A stretch of 64,000 nt of DNA from contig NZ_WUEY01000007.1 in the NCBI RefSeq assembly GCF_010668395.1, positions 1-64,000 on the forward strand. The letters run 5' to 3'. This stretch comes from Martinezella lusitana (GTDB lineage: Bacteria > Pseudomonadota > Alphaproteobacteria > Rhizobiales > Rhizobiaceae). A program made the translations under genes and the position numbers. Numbering within the stretch: the first letter of the stretch is position 1; each line of letters starts with the position of its first letter. A model generated the notes under the pieces. It did no database searches. It worked only from the letters and a program-made list of their open reading frames with translations, and was not told where the DNA came from. This document shows, piece after piece, positions 54,471 to 63,334 of this stretch.

Positions 54471-55442
54471 TCAGGATGCAGCCGTGATTTCGTCGCCATA
54501 GGCCATGGCCGCCGGCAGGCGCACTTCGGTGCCGCCTGTGCGGGCGATGATGCCGGTCTCGAAACTCATGATCGACTTCTGGCGCGGCTGCAGCACGCGG
54601 CGCGGCATCGGCAGATGGAAGCGCAGCACCTCCGGATCGCGGCGATAGACCACCATGCGGCCGCCGCCATCCTGCGAGGCCGTCGCAAGCTCGCGCAGCG
54701 GCTGGATATCGAGCGGCTGGCCGGTCTCGGCCGTGTAGACGTTGCCGCGCCGCAGGAATTCCAGCACGGTGATGTAGCCATCGCCATCGGCAAGCCGCTT
54801 GGTGGCGATCAGGCGGAAGGCCTCGGGCGGCAGGCGCAGGCTATCGATCCACTCGACCTCGCCGGTCCGCTGCCGCACGCCGCCGATAAGATCATTGACG
54901 TCGCGCAGGATCTGGTCGGCCGTCTTGGCGGACCAGTGGGTCGAGCTGCCCGTACCATCGGCAGCGACATCGACGCGCGACACCTTCGGATCGTTGACGA
55001 AACCGGTCCAGCCCTTCTCCGTCGAGCCGGTCATGGCGACGGAATTGAGCAGGCGTTCGATCTTATCGGCGGCGAAAATGGCGTTGGAAGCGTTGAGATC
55101 GAGATTGTAGAGCGCGGCCTGATTGACTTCTTCGAGGTTCCATTCCCAACCGGAGCCGATCATCGCGAAGTCGTGACTGGCACTGTCGCGGGTCGATTGG
55201 TTGAAGGGCATGTCGGTGCCGGCGGCGGAGAGGAACTTCGCCTCGCCGGCGCTGTCGACGGTGAAGAAGGTCGTGCCCGAAGCCCATTCATTGCCTTCGG
55301 TGACGACCGGAACATGGAGGCCATAGTTGAAGGTCGGATAGCGACGCTGGTAGATGCGGGTCTCGATATTGCGCCCTTGCGCAATGACGAAGGAATAGGC
55401 GGCCTGGGCGTCGGCGAACTGCTGTCGAACGAACTGGTTCAT
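54471..55442 (-). CDS. Phage major capsid protein (DUF2184 family)
   Basis: This 323-residue protein starts MNQFVRQQFADAQAAYSFVI and contains RRYPTFNYGLHVPVVTEGNE, DMPFNQSTRDSASHDFAMIG and ALYNLDLNASNAIFAADKIE. A C-terminal RRDPEVLRFHLPMPRRVLQP follows. This corresponds to the DUF2184 branch of HK97-fold capsid proteins. It is preceded by cement and protease/scaffold genes in the canonical order. AGGAGC precedes the ATG. Confidence 0.88.
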   Translation of the reverse strand: MNQFVRQQFADAQAAYSFVIAQGRNIETRIYQRRYPTFNYGLHVPVVTEGNEWASGTTFFTVDSAGEAKFLSAAGTDMPFNQSTRDSASHDFAMIGSGWEWNLEEVNQAALYNLDLNASNAIFAADKIERLLNSVAMTGSTEKGWTGFVNDPKVSRVDVAADGTGSSTHWSAKTADQILRDVNDLIGGVRQRTGEVEWIDSLRLPPEAFRLIATKRLADGDGYITVLEFLRRGNVYTAETGQPLDIQPLRELATASQDGGGRMVVYRRDPEVLRFHLPMPRRVLQPRQKSIMSFETGIIARTGGTEVRLPAAMAYGDEITAAS

Positions 55443-55445
55443 GAA

Positions 55446-55916
55446 TTAGGCGCTCCTGTGCTTGAGCGAGATCTCGACGATGTCGCCGGTGCCGCCGCTC
55501 GTATCGAAGAAACAATCGGGAATGGGGCCGACAATGCCGGCGCCAGCTGCATTGACGTAGGCGTCGGTTGTCGGGTTGTAGTAGACGGCATCGCCATCCG
55601 AGACGGCGGCGCCGGCCCGCACATAGATCTGACCTGTGGTCAGGAACGCACCCGTGACGAACTGCGCATAGCCGCCAGCCGGCGCCACGTCGGGCAGCAC
55701 GTTCGGCGTCAGCACGGCGATACCGATGAACTTGCCGCCGGCGGCAAAGGGCGCAACGCCATGATCGGCAAGCCCGCGCTGGGCAGGCTGTCCAAACTTG
55801 ATGCCGGCGGCGTTTTCAACCGTGCGGCTGATCTTGTTGGCCTTTTCCTCAGAAGCGATCTGCCCGTGCAGGCCCTTCCGAGGAGCGTTTCCATAGGTGG
55901 TCTGATAAGTCGCCAT
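55446..55916 (-). CDS. Phage structural cement/decoration protein
   Basis: This 156-residue protein has MATYQTTYGNAPRKGLHGQI, an APFAAGGKFIGIAVLT strand, and AAVSDGDAVYYNPTTDAYVN followed by FFDTSGGTGDIVEISL. This beta-barrel organisation matches the structural cement (Gp24/DUF2190-like) proteins that stabilise capsids. GGAGACG precedes the ATG. Confidence 0.85.
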   Translation of the reverse strand: MATYQTTYGNAPRKGLHGQIASEEKANKISRTVENAAGIKFGQPAQRGLADHGVAPFAAGGKFIGIAVLTPNVLPDVAPAGGYAQFVTGAFLTTGQIYVRAGAAVSDGDAVYYNPTTDAYVNAAGAGIVGPIPDCFFDTSGGTGDIVEISLKHRSA

Positions 55917-55943
55917 TGAAGCGTCTCCTTTTCGTTGACCTGG

Positions 55944-56450
55944 TTAAGTGGGATTGGCGGCCAGATGCGCACGCTCGAGGTCGCGGACCATGGCGGCAAA
56001 GGCGGACGATGTGGATGGCTGCGTCGAGCTGATGCCATCCCTGACGGCATCCGCGAAAAGATCCGGCTTCCTGCGCAGCCCTTCGGCCAGCATGTCGAAA
56101 CGCGCGTCGACGTAAGCGTCCGATCGGCCTTGCACCGCCCCCTCGCCCGCCTTGGCGATAACGACAGCCTTGCGGATCGCAGCATCGGAAAGACCCAATG
56201 TCTTGATGTCTCCGGCAATCGCCCTGGCGAGGTCGATGAGTTCGGCACGCGCCTCGGCACGGCGCTCGATCTCCGCCTCGTCGAGAACAGCTGCCTTCAG
56301 CGCATCCAGTTCGGCATCCCGGATGGCAATGGTCTTCTGATAGGCCGTCTCGGCGTCGGCAAGGCGCTGCCGCAATGTCGTGATGATCTCTGCAGTCTGA
56401 TCGGAGACTTCGATCTCGATGCCGTCGATCATGATCGTCTTGGTGGGCAT
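55944..56450 (-). CDS. Nested scaffold protein within the protease gene
   Basis: An in-frame ATG at 56450 (second ATG at 56453) is preceded by AAGGAAGG on the minus strand. It begins MPTKTIMIDGIEIEVSDQTA and gives about 168 residues of coiled-coil-like helix. This exactly separates the protease domain from the helical scaffold, as in lambda C/Nu3. Independent translation is inferred from the ribosome site. Confidence 0.6.
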   Translation of the reverse strand: MPTKTIMIDGIEIEVSDQTAEIITTLRQRLADAETAYQKTIAIRDAELDALKAAVLDEAEIERRAEARAELIDLARAIAGDIKTLGLSDAAIRKAVVIAKAGEGAVQGRSDAYVDARFDMLAEGLRRKPDLFADAVRDGISSTQPSTSSAFAAMVRDLERAHLAANPT

Positions 56451-57050
56451 CATTCCTTCCTTGCTTTGGTGATGATCGGAAAGGGGGCGTGGGGCTGCGA
56501 GAGGAGAGCAGCCCCACGGTGCGGCTGCATCGCCGATGCGGACCTTCGAGCCCGCCCGGCCACGGCGCACAATGGCGATATGGTTGATGCGAATGTTGTG
56601 CTGAACGGCGTCATAGGCTTCGCCCGCAGGCGTGACGCCTGCCGTAAAATCGACGTCGCAGACATAGCCGGCCGACAGTTCCTGCTTGCCGCCTTCAATG
56701 TCCTGAATGGCCTCTTCGTCGCTGACCATCAGCGGCACACGCAGAAATATGCCTTCACCGGTGATCTCGTCGCCGGTCTGGCCGACGGCGTATTTCTTCC
56801 AGTTTTCCGAGGTAACCATTTCGGGTGGATGCTCATTTGTCACCGGCCGGTGAGCGGCACTCTTGAGCGTGTCCTCGGAAAAGACTTCGGCTCCAGGCCG
56901 ATAGATCCGTACGGTGGGCATCTCAGGTCTGCCGATTTCGGCGCCGGCATAGGCCTGAATGCCCGTGCGGGCGATGCGGGCATCGGCAACAAGATAGCCG
57001 TCCCCGGTCCGGCGCGTTCCCGCGACGGTTACAATGTCTGTGAAGTTCAT
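55944..57050 (-). CDS. Prohead protease-scaffold fusion (DUF2213)
   Basis: This 368-residue protein has an N-terminal DUF2213 domain (about 1-195: YLVADARIARTGIQAYAGAE, FSEDTLKSAAHRPVTNEHPP with the catalytic-type His, and ELSAGYVCDVDF with a Ser-centred motif). A long helical C-terminal region (about 215-360) is typical of scaffolds. DUF2213 proteins are capsid maturation proteases. An internal ATG with a strong ribosome site may give the scaffold separately. Confidence 0.85.
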   Translation of the reverse strand: MNFTDIVTVAGTRRTGDGYLVADARIARTGIQAYAGAEIGRPEMPTVRIYRPGAEVFSEDTLKSAAHRPVTNEHPPEMVTSENWKKYAVGQTGDEITGEGIFLRVPLMVSDEEAIQDIEGGKQELSAGYVCDVDFTAGVTPAGEAYDAVQHNIRINHIAIVRRGRAGSKVRIGDAAAPWGCSPLAAPRPLSDHHQSKEGMMPTKTIMIDGIEIEVSDQTAEIITTLRQRLADAETAYQKTIAIRDAELDALKAAVLDEAEIERRAEARAELIDLARAIAGDIKTLGLSDAAIRKAVVIAKAGEGAVQGRSDAYVDARFDMLAEGLRRKPDLFADAVRDGISSTQPSTSSAFAAMVRDLERAHLAANPT

Positions 57051-57126
57051 CTTGAGATTTCTCCTGTCGGAGCCACTTGGTTCGTCGTGAAAGCTGTTGC
57101 CCTAAGCGAAACGGGCCTTTCAGCGG

Positions 57127-58488
57127 CTACACGGGCGTCGCCTCGGGTCGTTCTGTGACCTCGGCAACTGCTTTGGATTGCTTCGTATCCGCTTGATCGG
57201 ATGTCTTTATCGCCGCCTCCAAGCCCGGCAGCGATCCATCTTCGATAAAGGCATTCACCAGCGCTTCCGAGAGCGCCTGCCGTGCGATGATCTCCTCCCC
57301 CGAGGCTGAGCCGAACAGGGTCCGTGCCGCCTCTGCCTTTGTCTTGAAGATATCGGCCTTCTCCTTCTCGCTCATCTGCTCCAACGGTGCCCAGGTCGAG
57401 TAGATCGCGGGATCGCGGACACCCGTGGCGGATCGAATGAGACACTCGTCGAGCCGCGACATTGCCGGCGTGTAATCGAGCTCCTGAATGGCCTGGATGC
57501 GGTCGTGATAGTTCTTCATGTCGGCCGTGCCGGTCGCATTCAAGCCGGCGGGCGATTGGCCGAGCAAACGGGTGACCGGAATATCGGCCGCACCGGCAAC
57601 GATTTGCAGGAAGGCCAGCAGAATATCCGTGAGGCCGGAGAGCGGTGCGCTCTTGCTGTCATATTCCTCTTCTGCGTCGAGGATCAGAGTCCCGTTGACC
57701 CCCTTGATGGTGTTGGCAAGCGCATAACGGCGCAACACGGCATCCTCGTAGGCCTGGTTGCCGATATTGGCGGAAAACTGCGGGACCTTGATGATATCGA
57801 TTTTCGCCTCGAAGACGAGGCTGGCGATATTGGCCGCCGTGCTGTCGGCATTCTTGATCGCGTCGAATGTCGCGGCAAGCACGCTTTCGCCCCAGGCCTG
57901 ATTGCCCATCCCGCAAAACTCTTCAGATGGCGTCATCGCCCCTTTGAAGACGACAAGCCGGGACGGATGGATGCGCACCTGCAGGCCGTTGGCGCCGGTC
58001 AGGGTGTAGAACTTTGGCTTGCCATACCATTCCGAGGTTGGATCGCTGTCGATGTCGCCGGCTGCGAGCTGGCGGCGTGTCAGCACCGTGAGATGCTTGA
58101 GGCCGCCCTTTCCGACAAGTTCCATCTCCAGCGGCAGCGCCGGATCGGCATCCCCAGATCCGATGAACAAGGCAGCTCCGCCGAAAAGGCGTGCCTTCGT
58201 CGACGCTTCCAGCACTTTGCCGCGCAGATTGAGCCGGCGTTCCTCCGCATCGATCAATCCGATCTGATCGCTCGCAGCCTGCCAGTTTCGCCACTTCCGG
58301 CAGCTGTCCAGCGCCGGAATGTCGACGATCTTGCGCGGCAGCCAGGAGCCGCGATAGGCGGCAATGATCTGCTCATCCGTTAGCATCGGTTGTGTATAGA
58401 AAACCGACGCCGCCTTGTCGCGCTCCGTGCCCATGCGGGATGCAAGGCTCACCAATCCGTCGCGAACCATCGAGAATACCTGCCCCAT
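57127..58488 (-). CDS. Phage portal protein (DUF1073/PF06381 family)
   Basis: This 453-residue protein contains WLPRKIVDIPALDSCRKWRN, AFLQIVAGAADIPVTRLLGQ and ATGTADMKNYHDRIQAIQEL, matching the DUF1073 portal family. Portal dodecamers form the DNA entry ring. The Pfam family now carries an Acb1-like name because some members have an anti-CBASS phosphodiesterase extension; no such C-terminal domain is apparent here. AAAGGAC precedes the ATG. Confidence 0.88.
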   Translation of the reverse strand: MGQVFSMVRDGLVSLASRMGTERDKAASVFYTQPMLTDEQIIAAYRGSWLPRKIVDIPALDSCRKWRNWQAASDQIGLIDAEERRLNLRGKVLEASTKARLFGGAALFIGSGDADPALPLEMELVGKGGLKHLTVLTRRQLAAGDIDSDPTSEWYGKPKFYTLTGANGLQVRIHPSRLVVFKGAMTPSEEFCGMGNQAWGESVLAATFDAIKNADSTAANIASLVFEAKIDIIKVPQFSANIGNQAYEDAVLRRYALANTIKGVNGTLILDAEEEYDSKSAPLSGLTDILLAFLQIVAGAADIPVTRLLGQSPAGLNATGTADMKNYHDRIQAIQELDYTPAMSRLDECLIRSATGVRDPAIYSTWAPLEQMSEKEKADIFKTKAEAARTLFGSASGEEIIARQALSEALVNAFIEDGSLPGLEAAIKTSDQADTKQSKAVAEVTERPEATPV

Positions 58489-58533
58489 GGATTGTCCTTT
58501 GATATCGTGTGATGGAGGCTCGCGCCGGCGAGC

Positions 58534-60018
58534 CTAGAAATTGCTGAAGCTGAAAGAAGAGCTCAGCGCGAGCTCGTTCAAGGCGTCGGCGAAAGCATCG
58601 ACCTGATCGTCGAATTGACCATTGGGAAAGGCGCAAATCTCGTCGAGAAATGCTTCGTTCCAATCCCCACGCAAGAGCTTGACGTTCCCCGCCTCGGCCT
58701 GGGCCGATGCCGGCTTGGCGCGCGTCGCCTTATCACCGGTTGGAGATATGACCTTTACGGGAAAGCCCGCGAGCAATTTGATCTTCGTTTCCGCATCGGC
58801 CTTTCCGGCTGCACCCGGATCTTGTGGCATCCGGACAGTCACCGTCGGGCCATCCTGCGACGCGGCGTTCTTGAGATTGCGCTCCACCTCCGCAGGTGAC
58901 CAGCGGCCACGCGCAATGGTTTCGATATAGAAAACACCATCAGCCAAAGCCATGCGCAAGCCCACGGTCCAGTCCGGCTTACGGCCGGGGCGCGCTTTCG
59001 AAGCGGCGAAATCCCAGGCGCGACAGCGTTTTGCCCCGGCCGGCATGGCCTCGACGATTTCGAAATCGCCGCGCCGGAACAGCCCGCCTGACCGTGGCGC
59101 AGGCCGCTGCTGAAACTGACCGGCCACCGCGTAGGAACCAAGCGGTATCTTGTCCCGCTCGACCACGGCCCGCGGAAAGCGCTGCGGAAAAAGCAGTTCC
59201 CCCTCTTCCGTCCTCGGATCGGCAAATCCGATCGACGTCCGGCAGCGACGCTCCGGCTCGAACTCCATCGGCAGCATCAGGTGTTCGTAGCCGAGCCCAA
59301 GCGCCATGATCGTGCCGGATACATCCGCCTCGTGCAGCCGCTGCATCACGACGACGATCGCCGAGCGCTGGGGATCGTTGAGGCGCGTCGGCACGGATTC
59401 TCGAAATGTGCGAACCGTCGAAAGGCGCTCCGCCTCCGATTCAGCTCCATCGACCGAATGCGGATCGTCAATGATGACGCGATCGCCACGACCGCCGGTC
59501 AACCTTGAGAACGGTACACCCTGACGTGAGCCCATGCGGGTATTGGCGAAAGCCATCTCACCGGTTCTCGTCAGCCTGACCTGATCACCCCAGAGCGTCT
59601 GATACCATTCGGAGGCGACGAGGTCGCGCATGCGCCTGTTGTCGCGCTTGGCGTAATGTTCCGAATAGGAGGCGCCGAGATAACGCAGCTGCGGCTTGCC
59701 CTTCGGGCCCCATTCCCAGGCCGGCCAGAAGACACCACAAAGCAGCGACTTCATCGTGCCCGGCGGCACATTGATCAGCAGCCGGATAATGTCACCGGAG
59801 GTCACCGCTTCGAGGTGCTGGCAGATCGCATCGATATGCCACCCGTGAACATAGTCGACCGAGGGCTCTACGACATGCCAGGCTTCTTGAACGAACCCGG
59901 CTAGCGCCTGGCAATTCGCACGAATCCGCTCCGCATCCATTGCAATCTGGCCGGCATGTTCGGCTTGTTCGCGCTCAGCTGTGCGCCTCGCCCTCTCCTT
60001 CCGGATCGCTGCCATCAT
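58534..60018 (-). CDS. Phage terminase large subunit
   Basis: The product is 494 residues from ATG 60018; the frame is open to 60084, so a slightly longer form is possible. The Walker A-like motif is NVPPGTMKS (83-91), Walker B is VIIDDPHS, and the motor coupling segment is VVVMQRLHEADVSG. The C-terminal nuclease domain includes AWDFAASKARPGRKPDWTVG and a FPNGQFDDQVDAFADALNEL metal-binding end. It translocates and cuts phage DNA with the portal. It overlaps the small-subunit gene. Confidence 0.9.
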   Translation of the reverse strand: MMAAIRKERARRTAEREQAEHAGQIAMDAERIRANCQALAGFVQEAWHVVEPSVDYVHGWHIDAICQHLEAVTSGDIIRLLINVPPGTMKSLLCGVFWPAWEWGPKGKPQLRYLGASYSEHYAKRDNRRMRDLVASEWYQTLWGDQVRLTRTGEMAFANTRMGSRQGVPFSRLTGGRGDRVIIDDPHSVDGAESEAERLSTVRTFRESVPTRLNDPQRSAIVVVMQRLHEADVSGTIMALGLGYEHLMLPMEFEPERRCRTSIGFADPRTEEGELLFPQRFPRAVVERDKIPLGSYAVAGQFQQRPAPRSGGLFRRGDFEIVEAMPAGAKRCRAWDFAASKARPGRKPDWTVGLRMALADGVFYIETIARGRWSPAEVERNLKNAASQDGPTVTVRMPQDPGAAGKADAETKIKLLAGFPVKVISPTGDKATRAKPASAQAEAGNVKLLRGDWNEAFLDEICAFPNGQFDDQVDAFADALNELALSSSFSFSNF

Positions 60019-60322
60019 CGTCGCCGGATCCGGCAAGCGGACCGAAAAGGGATTCGAGTATCGCAAGCTGCTCATCCGTGGCATTGGTTAAGTCGACTGT
60101 GAAACCGCGGCCTCCCTTCGCTCCGCCTCCCGAACGCTCGCTCGGCTTCTGATGAACATAGGAGGCTGCAATCTTCGCCATTTCATCGCGTCGCTTCTGA
60201 TCCGCCTCGTCGTCGCGCATCACTTTCAACATGTAGTCGAGCGGCGTATCGTCGGCGGGAACGGCCTTGCGACGGCGCGCACGCGGCTTGCGCGGCACGA
60301 CCGGCTTGTCGGCATTGGACAT
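59975..60322 (-). CDS. Probable terminase small subunit
   Basis: This 115-residue protein has a basic N-terminus (MSNADKPVVPRKPRARRRKA), a helical middle (DYMLKVMRDDEADQKRRDEM) and an acidic, disordered C-terminus. Position directly upstream of TerL and overlap with it support a small-subunit/DNA-recognition role. Sequence hallmarks are weak, so the call is largely positional. Confidence 0.7.
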   Translation of the reverse strand: MSNADKPVVPRKPRARRRKAVPADDTPLDYMLKVMRDDEADQKRRDEMAKIAASYVHQKPSERSGGGAKGGRGFTVDLTNATDEQLAILESLFGPLAGSGDDDGSDPEGEGEAHS

Positions 60323-60598
60323 GCTTGAGATTTCCGATGGATTTTTTGAAGGAAAACAAGCGCTTCAAAACATCGCTTGCGGCCAACAGTGCGTCGCTGC
60401 AACTGTTCTCATCATGCCAAAATGAATACCCCATTTCGGGGCTGTTGGCGACAACCTTGAAGGTTCAGCGTCCTGCAAGGAATGATGGCTTTGACGCAAA
60501 CTGAAAATAACAATTTGAAATGACTTGCAAATATCGCAACCTGCGGTCCGACAAACTGAAGGAGAATACCCGCAGTTCGTACCAACCCGCTTCAAGAA

Positions 60599-61588
60599 AT
60601 GCCCGCGATGCACGATCGAAATCAGCCGAAGGATGACCTCAATCAAGTTCGCATCATACTTCTGCGGGTATGGGATCCCATCGGCATCGGGGATGTGCCC
60701 GAAGCACAGGATGAATATGACAGCTACGTGGAAGACATTCTGGCCGCTCTCTCGCAGGCGAAAGCAACCGCGGATATGATCGCCGCTCATCTCCTGCAGA
60801 TCGCGACCGATGACATGGCCCTGCCGAACTCACCGGCTCTCATCGAGCGTTGCACGCAGGCAGCCAAGCGGCTGACAGGAACTCGTACGGGGCGAATGCA
60901 AAGCAGGATATCCGATCGAGATCCAGACAGTGCTGACGATCATGATTGGATACGACGATTTATCGCCGCGAATCTTCCGGTTCTGCCTGTTCCGAATATC
61001 CCTGAAATTCGCCTGCATAAGGCAGGTCCGCAAAGCGGCTTGCGGCGTCTCGCCAAGCGCGATCCGCAATTCGGCTCGCCCTACTGGGCGCATTATTGGG
61101 GTGGTGGCCTAGTGTTGGCGCGCTATCTTCTCGACAGACCGGAAAGTGTCGTCGGTCGTCGCGTGCTCGACCTCGGCGCCGGTTCGGGAATCGTGAGTAT
61201 CGCAGCGGCAAAGTCGGGCGCAGCGGAAGTATGGGCCGCCGATGTCGACCCCTATGCGATGGTGGCTATCGAGCTGAATGCAGCCGCCAACAACGTCTCA
61301 GTTCAGCCTATCCTCGCCGACCTGACGAAAGGCGAACCACCTGATGTCGACGTCATCTGCGTCGGCGATCTTTTCTACGAGGCGGCACTTGCTAAACGCG
61401 TAACCGCATTTCTCGATCGCTGCCTGGGCCAGGGTATTGCAGTTCTGATCGGTGACCCATGGCGCGCCCATCTGCCGACAGCACGACTGCGGCTTCTGGC
61501 GGAATATGCCGTAACGGACTTCGGCGAGGATATTGGAAGCATGCGGCGAAGTGGCGTTTTTACGCTTGAGCACAAAAGTCACCGATAG
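60599..61588 (+). CDS. Cargo protein: WDPIG-motif domain fused to SAM methyltransferase
   Basis: The product is 329 residues on the strand opposite to terminase. Residues 11-95 form a compact helical domain with WDPIG (25-29) and DEYDSYVEDIL (38-48), a motif known from small stand-alone proteins and DUF1871-like families. Residues about 115-325 are a class I methyltransferase resembling ETFB-lysine or Nnt1-type enzymes: SPYWAHYWGGGLVLARYLLD, motif I VLDLGAGSG (189-197), AAEVWAADVDPYAMVAIELN and DVDVICVGDLFYE. The fusion is in one open frame. It is a moron by orientation. The modified target is unknown. Confidence 0.72.
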   Translation: MPAMHDRNQPKDDLNQVRIILLRVWDPIGIGDVPEAQDEYDSYVEDILAALSQAKATADMIAAHLLQIATDDMALPNSPALIERCTQAAKRLTGTRTGRMQSRISDRDPDSADDHDWIRRFIAANLPVLPVPNIPEIRLHKAGPQSGLRRLAKRDPQFGSPYWAHYWGGGLVLARYLLDRPESVVGRRVLDLGAGSGIVSIAAAKSGAAEVWAADVDPYAMVAIELNAAANNVSVQPILADLTKGEPPDVDVICVGDLFYEAALAKRVTAFLDRCLGQGIAVLIGDPWRAHLPTARLRLLAEYAVTDFGEDIGSMRRSGVFTLEHKSHR

Positions 61589-61650
61589 GTGATAATTATA
61601 AAGATGAATGCAACGGCAATGCGGGTTCAGACCGCAATTGCCCCTCATGC

Positions 61651-62316
61651 TTAAGCCCTCATCTTGCCGCGCCGGCGGTTTTCGCGCTCCAGCCTCTTGG
61701 CCAGTTCGGCAAGCTCGGGACTTGCCGCATCGAAGACGGGCCGCGCGTCATCCGGCAGCCAGTGCGTTTCGTGTCTGGGTGCCGGCGGCTTTACCCGCTC
61801 GACACCACTCGGCGAGTTCGGCATCATTGGCGAAATGCGCGACCAGTCGGGCTCCTGCAGCATCGGCGAGGTAGCAAGCAACACCCCTGCAAGGCTCTGA
61901 AATTCATTCTGGATGCGCCGTTCCGCCGTGCGGCGCACGCGCCCTGTTCGAGAGCAGAAGTCGCGGAAGGACCCTGCCACGTAAGGCGCGGCGAGGCAGA
62001 CGGACCATCGCGACAGCAGAATGCGCCGCTCCTCGTCCTTGACATGAACGCGCAGCCATTCCTGCAAGACTTCCTCCGCCCGACTGATCGCCGCGGCACT
62101 CGGACGATAGCGGACACGGATTTCGGCGTGATCCAGTGGCTCGGGCAGAACCTCCGGCCAGAGCGTGCGCATTCTGTCGGGGCGAACGCCGCGCACATCG
62201 AGATGAACCATCGTATCGGCAGCCTCGACGAAGCGCGCGCGCACGATAATGCTCAAATCCGCGATCTCTGCCGCACGTTGGGAAAGATCGTCAAACTGCA
62301 AGGCGGGACGATGCAT
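61651..62316 (-). CDS. Phage DUF6362-like protein
   Basis: The product is 221 residues from ATG 62316 (an earlier ATG at 62337 is possible). It contains RMRTLWPEVLPEPLDHAEIR, RYRPSAAAISRAEEVLQEWL and RFRDFCSRTG-like basic segments (SFRDFCSRTGRVRRTAERRI), with a variable C-terminus. DUF6362 proteins are frequent in rhizobial and sphingomonad prophages between early genes and terminase; a DNA-binding or packaging-related role is plausible. Confidence 0.72.
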   Translation of the reverse strand: MHRPALQFDDLSQRAAEIADLSIIVRARFVEAADTMVHLDVRGVRPDRMRTLWPEVLPEPLDHAEIRVRYRPSAAAISRAEEVLQEWLRVHVKDEERRILLSRWSVCLAAPYVAGSFRDFCSRTGRVRRTAERRIQNEFQSLAGVLLATSPMLQEPDWSRISPMMPNSPSGVERVKPPAPRHETHWLPDDARPVFDAASPELAELAKRLERENRRRGKMRA

Positions 62317-62707
62317 CAAGGCGTATCTCCAATTCATGATAGATCAGCGTGCGCAACGTCGCGCGCACGGGCCAGGGCCGTCGCGCTACCGCATCGGTGC
62401 GCAACGAACCGAGCGGGATATCGTCGAAGGCGCCCAGCAGGTCACCCGGGCGCTGCAGCGCCCAATCCTGACGCTGCACGAGAACATCGGAAACGGCCCC
62501 GATGGTATCAGACCAGAGTTCGTCGCGATTCTTGCCGGTCTGCCGGATGCAGCGCAGAACGAAAACCAGATGACCGTCGCCGTAGCGTCCCCGGATTTCC
62601 TGCATAGTCCCTCGCGCGTGGCTTTCCGCCGGTGCGCGCCGACGATGGACAGGAACCAGCTTTATGCCGAGACCATCAAGAAGAAGATCCAGTCTACCTT
62701 TGGTCAT
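62291..62707 (-). CDS. Conserved-looking prophage hypothetical protein
   Basis: This 138-residue protein starts at ATG 62707 with AAAGGAGGCG upstream. It reads GHLVFVLRCIRQTGKNRDEL, then WSDTIGAVSDVLVQRQDWAL and LLGAFDDIPLGSLR, a pattern seen beside DUF6362 genes in other prophages. It overlaps the DUF6362 start. No function is established. Confidence 0.7.
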   Translation of the reverse strand: MTKGRLDLLLDGLGIKLVPVHRRRAPAESHARGTMQEIRGRYGDGHLVFVLRCIRQTGKNRDELWSDTIGAVSDVLVQRQDWALQRPGDLLGAFDDIPLGSLRTDAVARRPWPVRATLRTLIYHELEIRLDASSRLAV

Positions 62708-62753
62708 AGCCGCTCGCCTCCTTTCGCATTGAATTTGCAATGTTCGCGTTGCC

Positions 62754-63038
62754 CTATGCCAAGCTTTCCGTCGCCGCCGTCACGCTCGCGGATTTCGGTT
62801 TGAAGAAGGCTTCCGCCTTATGGATCGCCTCAACCCTCGCCCCATCCCGCAGCATCGGCGTGTTGAGATAGGCGACCATCGCCTCGCCCGCGGCGGCCTT
62901 TGCCGCATCTTGCGTGGCGAAGATGATCGGCTCGCCCCGGCTATCCCTGAGGATCTCGTTGGTTGCTCGATGCACCTTGCGAATCCAGCCGTGATGACCG
63001 CCGGCTACGGCTTCGCTTCCGATTTGAAATTTATTCAT
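62754..63038 (-). CDS. Small prophage hypothetical protein
   Basis: This 94-residue protein has GAGGAGGCTGCC directly before ATG 63038, so the longer upstream open frame is discounted. It reads MNKFQIGSEAVAGGHHGWIR and continues with EPIIFATQDAAKAAAGEAMV. Its compact beta-alpha pattern fits small early phage proteins. Function unknown. Confidence 0.65.
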   Translation of the reverse strand: MNKFQIGSEAVAGGHHGWIRKVHRATNEILRDSRGEPIIFATQDAAKAAAGEAMVAYLNTPMLRDGARVEAIHKAEAFFKPKSASVTAATESLA

Positions 63039-63115
63039 GGCAGCCTCCTCCGGCCCTGAGCCGGATCCGTTCGTTGAGTTTTTCATTGGTATGTGAGGGA
63101 GAGCGGCAGTAGCCG

Positions 63116-63334
63116 TCAGCGGGTTCCGATGAGGTGTTCCGATCTCTCGGCGCCAGCAATTTGGTCGTCGGACCTTCGGAAATGCACCTGATCTCCCTCC
63201 GGCGCACCGCAATTCCCATCACCTTCGTATCCGGACGACGATCCGCAGAAGATCGATTTCACCGCGACCAGCATGGTGCCGAAAAAGATGGCCGCACCGA
63301 CACAGGCCAGAAAGCCTTGAAACAATTCGCTCAC
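63116..63334 (-). CDS. Small single-pass membrane protein, prophage early operon
   Basis: This 72-residue protein starts at GTG 63334 in a GTGA overlap with the zinc-ribbon gene stop. One hydrophobic helix (GFLACVGAAIFFGTMLVAV, about 7-25) is followed by a polar tail. Its coupling to the preceding gene supports it. Role unknown. Confidence 0.55.
   Translation of the reverse strand: MSELFQGFLACVGAAIFFGTMLVAVKSIFCGSSSGYEGDGNCGAPEGDQVHFRRSDDQIAGAERSEHLIGTR

Noticed and set aside
54420..55919. 499-codon plus-strand open frame
   Set aside because: Lies exactly antisense to the major capsid and cement genes; composition effect.
55935..57158. 407-codon plus-strand open frame
   Set aside because: Antisense to the DUF2213 protease/scaffold gene; no domain recognised.
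57127..58488. Possible Acb1 anti-CBASS activity from the portal family name
   Set aside because: The 453-residue length covers only the portal domain; the paired His-x-Thr motifs of Acb1 were not seen.
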